Below are positions 59,041 through 64,000 of a stretch of 64,000 nucleotides of DNA, in pieces. Position 1 is the stretch's first letter, and every line of letters starts with the position of its first letter. The translations under genes were made by a program, and so were the position numbers. This DNA comes from UBA5436 sp050951845 (lineage in GTDB: Bacteria; Bacillota; Clostridia; Saccharofermentanales; DTU023): contig JBMNJV010000001.1 of assembly GCA_050951845.1 (NCBI GenBank), positions 1 to 64,000 on the forward strand, in the 5' to 3' direction. Under the pieces are notes generated by a model, which worked only from the letters and a program-made list of their open reading frames with translations, was not told the origin of the DNA and made no database searches.

Positions 59041-59775
59041 TCAATTCAGCAGCTCAGCGAAACCATGCAAAATTCGGTTCAAGTCGGAACTGCTGTATTG
59101 GTAGTGGTTGGAATTATTTAAAATATTTACTTGTAAACCTGCATTATGCAATAACTGTGTTGTTTTAAGGTTAACTACTTCATCATTCGCTGATTGAAAA
59201 ATTATAATTTTTTTATTCACAGAAAAATCATTTCTCAGTATTTGTCCGGTTTTGCGAATTTCTTTCAGCAAAGCAAGAAAATTCGGAATCCATTTCAGAT
59301 ATTTCCAAAATCTGAGGTCGGGTTCAATACCATAGCAAGGCTCAAATGAGCCCGAAGGATTTTTTTTGTAATCAATCATCCTTTTTATTTGGGCAAAAAG
59401 AGGCTTGATTTTTAATTTTATCTTCAAGGGAACAGCAAGTAAAAAAGCTCCTTTAATTTTCGGATTATTAATTCTTTGCAAAGTAAACAGTGTTCCCATC
59501 GAATGAGCAACAATATAAATTTCAGAAAAATTCTGACTTAATTCCGTCAGAGCAACATCTACCTGATTCTGCCAATCCCGCATTTTAGCTTTGCCAAAAT
59601 CATCTGCACTGCCGCCATGACCCTTCAGCAAAATCACATACTTGGCATAATCATCCGGTATCACAGGATAAAAATCCTGAAATTGATCAGGATGACCGAC
59701 AATTCCATGGATGAACAAAATCACTTTGTTTTGAATTTCCCCTATGTTTTCCAATCGATTATATTGTTCTTTCAT
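59041..59775 (-). CDS. Alpha/beta hydrolase (carboxylesterase/lysophospholipase-like)
   Basis: A 244-residue serine hydrolase. HGIVGHPDQFQDF is the oxyanion-side loop; the nucleophile Ser is in IVAHSMGTLFTL (A-H-S-M-G); the acid is likely in FQSANDEVVN and the His in NSNHYQYS. The size fits monoacylglycerol-lipase or Est30-type esterases. The 5' end of the gene, including its start codon, is tandemly duplicated upstream (59742-59829), so a 15-codon open frame from 59819 ends on the ATGA of the true start. Confidence 0.85.
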   Translation of the reverse strand: MKEQYNRLENIGEIQNKVILFIHGIVGHPDQFQDFYPVIPDDYAKYVILLKGHGGSADDFGKAKMRDWQNQVDVALTELSQNFSEIYIVAHSMGTLFTLQRINNPKIKGAFLLAVPLKIKLKIKPLFAQIKRMIDYKKNPSGSFEPCYGIEPDLRFWKYLKWIPNFLALLKEIRKTGQILRNDFSVNKKIIIFQSANDEVVNLKTTQLLHNAGLQVNILNNSNHYQYSSSDLNRILHGFAELLN

Positions 59776-59829
59776 ATATTATCTGCTATGTTTTCCAATC
59801 GATTATAATGTTCTTTCATAAATTATCTG
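59742..59829. repeat. 44-bp tandem duplication of the hydrolase gene start
   Basis: 59742-59785 and 59786-59829 are adjacent 44-bp copies with only two mismatches. Both hold CCAATCGATTATA and a start codon (complement of CAT at 59773-59775 and 59817-59819). The second copy lies in the leader. Confidence 0.93.
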
Positions 59830-60102
59830 CGTATTTTTATACAGATCGGAATAATCCTGTACAAACCTTTCATAGAAATTTTCTGCAATTTTCACCGGCA
59901 TACAATTTTACAAGTTCTCTGGTATAGGTTAGTCTTAAGATATAGTATAGATCAAAAGTGATCGTAAATTCATTTTTTTACGGTTAAGTGAAAATTATGA
60001 AAAAACCTGAAAGCGGAGAGAGCTGTTGTGCCTTTAAGAGTATAATTAATCTATACGGGACAAGCTTGTAATTGATATTGATCATGAGGAAAATCCGGAT
60101 TA
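59830..60102. other. Divergent intergenic region hydrolase / dehydrogenase
   Basis: No gene seen. AAGTGATCG and other short words, and a TATAAT near 60041, are the only promoter-like signs; none is decisive. Confidence 0.35.
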
Positions 60103-60846
60103 ATGAATATGCTTAGAAAAAATAATTTAAAAGATAAAGTGGTCATTTTAACAGGAGCTTCGGGCGGGATCGGTCAAGTGATTGCCAAAGCCTTAGCGAC
60201 AAGAAATATGCGTTTAATGCTGGTAGGCAGAAATACAAACAAATTGGCGCAACTGGCAGAAAGAGTTCGTGCAATCGGTGGAGAAGCTGCAATCTGCAAA
60301 GCTGATTTGCAAGATAATAAAGCCGTTAAAATAATTCTCAACGCAACTTTAGAAGCATTCGGCGGTATAGATGTCCTGATTAATAATGCAGGGCGAGCTC
60401 AAAATACAGCTTTTGAGGATGTTACAGTCGAAGAATTTGACAGAATCTTTACGTTAAATACGAAAGCACCGTATTTTTTAACTCAAAAGGCTTTGCCTTA
60501 TTTATTAAAATCAGATTTTGCTACAGTAATCAATATCGCTTCTATTGTTGCACATAAAGGATACGTTCAGCAAAGTGCTTATGCCGGCAGCAAAAGTGCA
60601 TTGTTAGGCTGGTCGAAATCTCTGGCAGCAGAGTATTACAAGAAAAATATCAGAGTACACGTCATCTCTCCGGGCGGAGTCTATACGGAAATGGTGGCAT
60701 TAGCCAGACCGGATTTAACTCCCGATGAAATGATTCAGCCTGAAATAATTGCTGATACTATTTTATTCCTGTTAGACCATCGTGATACTAATGCGGTAAT
60801 TGATGAAATCGGTATACATCGCGCTAATAAGGAGCCTTTTTTATAA
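60103..60846 (+). CDS. Short-chain dehydrogenase/reductase
   Basis: A 247-residue NAD(P)-dependent oxidoreductase. Motifs: ILTGASGGIGQVIAKAL (15-31), VGRNTNKLAQLAERV favouring NADPH, NNAGRAQNTAF, catalytic Ser in NIASIVAHKG, and YAGSKSALLGWSKSLA with the Tyr-Lys pair. HVISPGGVYTEMVA follows. The substrate is unknown; it is closer to 3-oxoacyl reductase-like members than to the gene at 58057. The gene end AAGGAGCCTTTTTTATAA is duplicated in tandem directly after it. Confidence 0.87.
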   Translation: MNMLRKNNLKDKVVILTGASGGIGQVIAKALATRNMRLMLVGRNTNKLAQLAERVRAIGGEAAICKADLQDNKAVKIILNATLEAFGGIDVLINNAGRAQNTAFEDVTVEEFDRIFTLNTKAPYFLTQKALPYLLKSDFATVINIASIVAHKGYVQQSAYAGSKSALLGWSKSLAAEYYKKNIRVHVISPGGVYTEMVALARPDLTPDEMIQPEIIADTILFLLDHRDTNAVIDEIGIHRANKEPFL

Positions 60847-60861
60847 AGGAGCCTTTTTTAT
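60829..60861. repeat. 16-bp tandem duplication of the dehydrogenase gene end
   Basis: AAGGAGCCTTTTTTAT occurs at 60829-60844 and 60846-60861, period 17 bp; the stop codon TAA bridges the two copies. Confidence 0.92.
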
Positions 60862-60969
60862 AATAAAATTAATGATCATTTTTTATGATTCAAATTGCTT
60901 GCTCAAATACAATAATTTAGGCTTTAATTCTTTCTTAAAAGTTATTTAATAACAATAATCTTCCAATAT

Positions 60970-62001
60970 TTACGGGCGTAATAACTTTATAAATTTTGTG
61001 ATCAGAATTATCAGGACAACAGCTAAAATGATAATCGCACTGTAAAGGATGAGCTTCACCGTTTTCATGCGTGAAGTTACATCGGCAGTACTCAGGAAAT
61101 TTGCAACAGCTGCTTTTTTTTCAGAGGAAACGGAGTTTTTATCAGCAGAAATTTCTGCAGCTTTTTGTTCGGAAGAAACGGGATTATTGTCTGCAGATAA
61201 TTCCGTGGATTTTTGTTCGGAAGAAACAGGGTTATTGTCTGCCGATAATTCAGCAGATTTTTGTTTGTCTGAAACAGGATTATTGTCTGCCGAAAGTTTA
61301 GCGGGAGCCTGTTTTGTATCTTCCGCAATCCGTTCAAAATTAACAAGCAAGCGCTGCGTACTGACCGGATAAGGGTGACAGGTTAAAAGAGTAACCATAT
61401 CCCTGTTTTCGACAGCCAGCAATTTATCACCCTGATTAGGTTCAATGACTTCCGAATTGACCATTCTGTAGGTAAGAATTTCGTTGCCATTATCGATGCG
61501 GATAATATCTCCTTTTTCCAACAGGTTAATATAGAGAAATCCTTGTTCACCATTCCATAAGCCGCGGTGTGCTGCAAGGACCGATCTTGTGCTTTTGCCG
61601 CCGACAGGCAGAGCCGTACCGTCCACATGGGCAACACCCAGGGAAAGATGATATTCATCGGCTCCTAAACGAATGGGATATAGCAAATCAAGAGCGGGAA
61701 TTGATAAATAAGCGAAAGCCTGATCTTCGGAAAAACCTTCATAAAAAGCTTTATAGGAGATACTTACAAAGGGATCAATAACGGATGTACCAGCAAGCAG
61801 TTTTTGATTATATCTTTCAGCTGCCAGCTGTTTTTCCGTCAGTTCCGATTGTTCTTCCGTTTCTATAAAGTTTTCATATTCTTTTTTTTCAGATGAAAAA
61901 AAGGGCTTCATCATAATCGTCAAACCGATTAGAGGAATCGTCACCGCGATGATCATTAAAAGATAGCCGATTTTTTTCTTGTTCATGCTTTTTCTGTTCA
62001 T
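60970..62001 (-). CDS. Class C-like sortase with a repeat insertion before its C-terminal anchor
   Basis: A 343-residue membrane transpeptidase. Membrane helix about 12-31; lid-type DPF motif at 76-78; catalytic His145 (VLAAHRG), Cys208 (TLLTCHPYPV) and Arg217 (TQRLLV). Between the catalytic domain and the C-terminal helix (about 315-337) lie four units of about 19 residues around ELSADNNPVSSEQKS (235-297), absent from the other two sortases. It is last of three tandem sortase genes and differs from them in the Cys motif (CHPYP instead of CTPYM), so it may have a different role such as wall anchoring. Confidence 0.88.
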   Translation of the reverse strand: MNRKSMNKKKIGYLLMIIAVTIPLIGLTIMMKPFFSSEKKEYENFIETEEQSELTEKQLAAERYNQKLLAGTSVIDPFVSISYKAFYEGFSEDQAFAYLSIPALDLLYPIRLGADEYHLSLGVAHVDGTALPVGGKSTRSVLAAHRGLWNGEQGFLYINLLEKGDIIRIDNGNEILTYRMVNSEVIEPNQGDKLLAVENRDMVTLLTCHPYPVSTQRLLVNFERIAEDTKQAPAKLSADNNPVSDKQKSAELSADNNPVSSEQKSTELSADNNPVSSEQKAAEISADKNSVSSEKKAAVANFLSTADVTSRMKTVKLILYSAIIILAVVLIILITKFIKLLRP

Positions 62002-62016
62002 GTTTTTTTCTCTGAT

Positions 62017-62910
62017 TTAATTGCCGTTTTTTTGTCGTATCTTTTGTTTCTTTCTTTTATGCCATAAAAACAAGATAAGGAAAAGGATAATCAGGGGAAT
62101 AAAAACAAATAACAGATATCTGTCATTCTCCTCTGCAACTACCGGTTTTGTTGTCCCGGATTCCGCATAAGGAATACGTTCACCCCGCACGAGCAAACGA
62201 TGACTGTTAATCATATACGGTGTACAGGTAAGGAGTGTGGCATAGTCTTTATCCGGCACCACTGAGACAGGTGTAAAATCGGATGGTTCCACCGTTATAA
62301 TCTGATCTGTTTTATAGGCTATTGTGCGATTTAATACATGTATATAAAATTCATCACCGATTTCCATTTTATCTAAAGCGGTAAACAACACTGCTTCCGG
62401 TAAGCCGCTATGTGCAGTCAGTACCGTATGAGTATTATTTCCGCCAACCGGCAAGGACGTTCCTTCCAAATGTCCTACACCCTTTTGCAGGACACGATCT
62501 GATGTTCCTACGTACAGCGGTAATTTCTGATTTATTTTCGGAATCTCTATATAACCGATTTGCTCATTAATCGTAAGCATCTGTGCATAGTTTTTGACTC
62601 CCAGGTCAATTTCATTTTCTGAAAAGGGATCGGATAAGTAGGACGGCTGTAATAAGGAATTATATGCCTCTGATAAACGCAGCTTCTCGGACATTTCAGC
62701 ATCATCTAACTCGGCAACCTCTTTTTGATAATCTGTGATAGTATTATTTGCTTTGATCTCGTAATATTTTTGCGAGATAAAGGGATAGAAAAAGATAAGA
62801 GCACCCAGCAAAAACACCAACAAGAGTAATGTTTTCCGCCATGATTTTTTCTTGTTCCGATTTATATTTTCGATCGTATTCTCGTTCTTGTTCTTATTCT
62901 TGTTCATCAT
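62017..62910 (-). CDS. Class C (pilin-type) sortase
   Basis: A 297-residue membrane sortase. A Lys/Asn-rich N-terminus and membrane helix about 27-45 are followed by the lid motif SDPFSENEID (93-102). Catalytic residues: His167 (VLTAHSG), Cys229 (TLLTCTPYMINS) and Arg238 (HRLLVRG). The signature TLLTCTPYM.NSHRLLVRG is that of pilus-assembling class C sortases. A C-terminal helix (about 262-282) ends in basic residues. The start overlaps the previous gene by 17 nt; no strong ribosome site is visible, so coupling is likely. No pilin gene lies in the window. Confidence 0.91.
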   Translation of the reverse strand: MMNKNKNKNENTIENINRNKKKSWRKTLLLLVFLLGALIFFYPFISQKYYEIKANNTITDYQKEVAELDDAEMSEKLRLSEAYNSLLQPSYLSDPFSENEIDLGVKNYAQMLTINEQIGYIEIPKINQKLPLYVGTSDRVLQKGVGHLEGTSLPVGGNNTHTVLTAHSGLPEAVLFTALDKMEIGDEFYIHVLNRTIAYKTDQIITVEPSDFTPVSVVPDKDYATLLTCTPYMINSHRLLVRGERIPYAESGTTKPVVAEENDRYLLFVFIPLIILFLILFLWHKRKKQKIRQKNGN

Positions 62911-63808
62911 TTTTACGATTAGTCATATCTCCTGCTTCGTTCATCCGGCGCATTTCCAACTCCGCTTTTTTCTTTTTCTTGCGTAAATATCGAATAATGA
63001 GGAGCAAAACAATAATGACAACCAAAGCTATATAAAACAGATAGCGGTACATAAAACTTGTCTCATTTTCCGCAATATAGCGTTCTTCTGCTTCTGCAAC
63101 ATAAGGTATGCGATGTCCGCGCACTAAAAGCCGATGAGAGTTGACCATATACGGTGTACATGTTAATAAAGTCAGATAATCGTGTCCGGGTGAAATCAGG
63201 AGTTGAGAAAAGTCGTTCGGCTCAATTACTGAAATATTATCTACCTGATACGCCAGGATTTCTTTTAAATTATGAAAATAAAATTTATCGCCGACTTTCA
63301 AATCATCCAAATCCGTAAATAATTTAGCCGAAGGCAGACCCGTATGGGCGGTAATTACACAATGAGTACTATTCCCGCCAATAGGTAATGATGTTCCCTC
63401 CAGGTGACCCACACCCATTTGCAGAACAGTTTCTGATGTTCCTGCATAGACCGGCAATTTGACATTAATTACCGGGATTTCCACATGACCGATCTTATCA
63501 CGCAATTCCAGCATTCTGGCATAGGCGGCAATACCTTTGTCAATGCGCTCTTTGTCATAAGGATCTTCTGTAATCTCGTTTTTTAAAGAATCATTATAAG
63601 CCTGTGCCAATGCTATACGCTGCTCAATTTCCTCATCCGCAAGTTTGGCTTTTTCCGTTTCAAAATCCGTAATTGCCTGATTTGATTCAACACGATAGTA
63701 CCAATCTGAAAAAGTCGGATAAAGTAAAACCGATAATCCGAAAAGAAAGATCAAACTGATAATAATATTGTTTCTTATTCTTTTATAATTTTTATTGTTC
63801 TTTTTCAT
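62894..63808 (-). CDS. Class C (pilin-type) sortase
   Basis: A 304-residue paralogue of the gene at 62017, first of the tandem trio. Membrane helix about 13-30; lid motif EDPYDKERID (81-90); catalytic His155 (VITAHTG), Cys217 (TLLTCTPYMVNS) and Arg226 (HRLLVRG). The C-terminal helix (about 250-270) is followed by a basic tail. Start at 63808; the ribosome site is poor (GTGAAATGAACG). Genes for its substrates are expected beyond the right edge or elsewhere; the only sortase-signal protein in the window is 16988-20539. Confidence 0.91.
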   Translation of the reverse strand: MKKNNKNYKRIRNNIIISLIFLFGLSVLLYPTFSDWYYRVESNQAITDFETEKAKLADEEIEQRIALAQAYNDSLKNEITEDPYDKERIDKGIAAYARMLELRDKIGHVEIPVINVKLPVYAGTSETVLQMGVGHLEGTSLPIGGNSTHCVITAHTGLPSAKLFTDLDDLKVGDKFYFHNLKEILAYQVDNISVIEPNDFSQLLISPGHDYLTLLTCTPYMVNSHRLLVRGHRIPYVAEAEERYIAENETSFMYRYLFYIALVVIIVLLLIIRYLRKKKKKAELEMRRMNEAGDMTNRKNDEQE

Positions 63809-63925
63809 CGTTCATTTCACAGTTAGCTTAAGTAGAATAATATATATCCTGTCATTATTTGATCGTAACAAAATATTCAGCTTGTACGGAATTCTACTTA
63901 ATCTTAGCCAGCCAAAAAGCAAAAT

Positions 63926-64000
63926 TCAATCTGTGATAAAATATTCCGCACGTAAATTGGCAGGTTTGACAGTTAAGGGTTTATCTGCATTAAAGTGGTG
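63926..64000 (-). CDS. Possible 3' end of a leftward gene cut by the window edge
   Basis: Read leftward from 64000, one frame is open for 24 codons and ends TGA at 63926; the residues end PANLRAEYFITD. The other two frames stop early. No terminator lies between it and the sortase genes. Too short to identify. Confidence 0.35.
   Translation of the reverse strand, partial: HHFNADKPLTVKPANLRAEYFITD

Noticed and set aside
1..64000. tRNA, rRNA, riboswitch or prophage genes
   Set aside because: None was recognised by eye; a covariance-model search would be needed to exclude small RNAs.

Overview
The window comes from a low-GC Gram-positive anaerobe, most likely a butyrate-forming member of the Clostridia. 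The evidence is a thiolase / crotonase / 3-hydroxybutyryl-CoA dehydrogenase set facing a butyryl-CoA:acetate-type CoA-transferase, strong GGAGG ribosome binding sites, many lipobox lipoproteins, an LPXTG-like wall protein, three class C-type sortases and a water-forming NADH oxidase. I cannot name the species. I saw no rRNA, tRNA, CRISPR array or prophage.

Layout. 1-5 kb: butyrate pathway (thlA-crt-hbd leftward, CoA-transferase rightward), followed by a palindromic repeat cluster. 5-13 kb: a large lipoprotein, then a leftward operon deoC / TrpX-type ABC transporter (binding protein, permease, ATPase) / mgtE. 13-16 kb: thioesterase, glycosyltransferase, proC. 16-21 kb: a lipoprotein and a 1183-residue wall-anchored protein that share a duplicated promoter block; a broken piece of a peptide-secretion gene lies between promoter and gene. 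21-40 kb: a large leftward peptide-secretion island, by eye more GC-rich than its flanks. 40-55 kb: HAD phosphatase and GH13 enzyme, a short-chain dehydrogenase, three lipoproteins, a lipid kinase, an FMN reductase, an ABC importer whose permease and ATPase are fused, and an NADH oxidase. 55-64 kb: acetyltransferase, M20 amidohydrolase, methyltransferase, two short-chain dehydrogenases, an alpha/beta hydrolase and three tandem sortases.

The main result is the 21-40 kb island. Five tandem paralogous genes encode about 93-residue peptides, each with a 25-residue leader ending in Ala-Gly-Gly and a cysteine-free 67-70-residue core. Upstream in the same orientation lie an NHLM-type exporter (short HlyD-like protein, C39-peptidase ABC transporter, second ABC transporter) and a large LuxR-type ATPase regulator. 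Further upstream is an operon for a partner-switching module: an RsbV-like STAS protein, a MATE transporter fused to an RsbW-like domain, an acetyltransferase, a membrane SpoIIE phosphatase fused to an RsbW-like domain, a small membrane protein and a second LuxR-type regulator. No sigma factor and no peptide-modifying enzyme is present. The exporter operon and the partner-switching operon share a 19-bp dyad exactly 20 bp upstream of the -10 box, the geometry of a class II activator site, so one of the two LuxR-type regulators probably drives both. A group II intron sits between the two operons, directly behind a transcription terminator.

A second theme is local repetition. Short tandem duplications of gene ends and arrays of about 91-92-bp palindromic units recur in many intergenic regions. 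One palindromic family occurs at both 5 kb and 44 kb and shows a compensatory base change. Many surface proteins carry repetitive low-complexity linkers.
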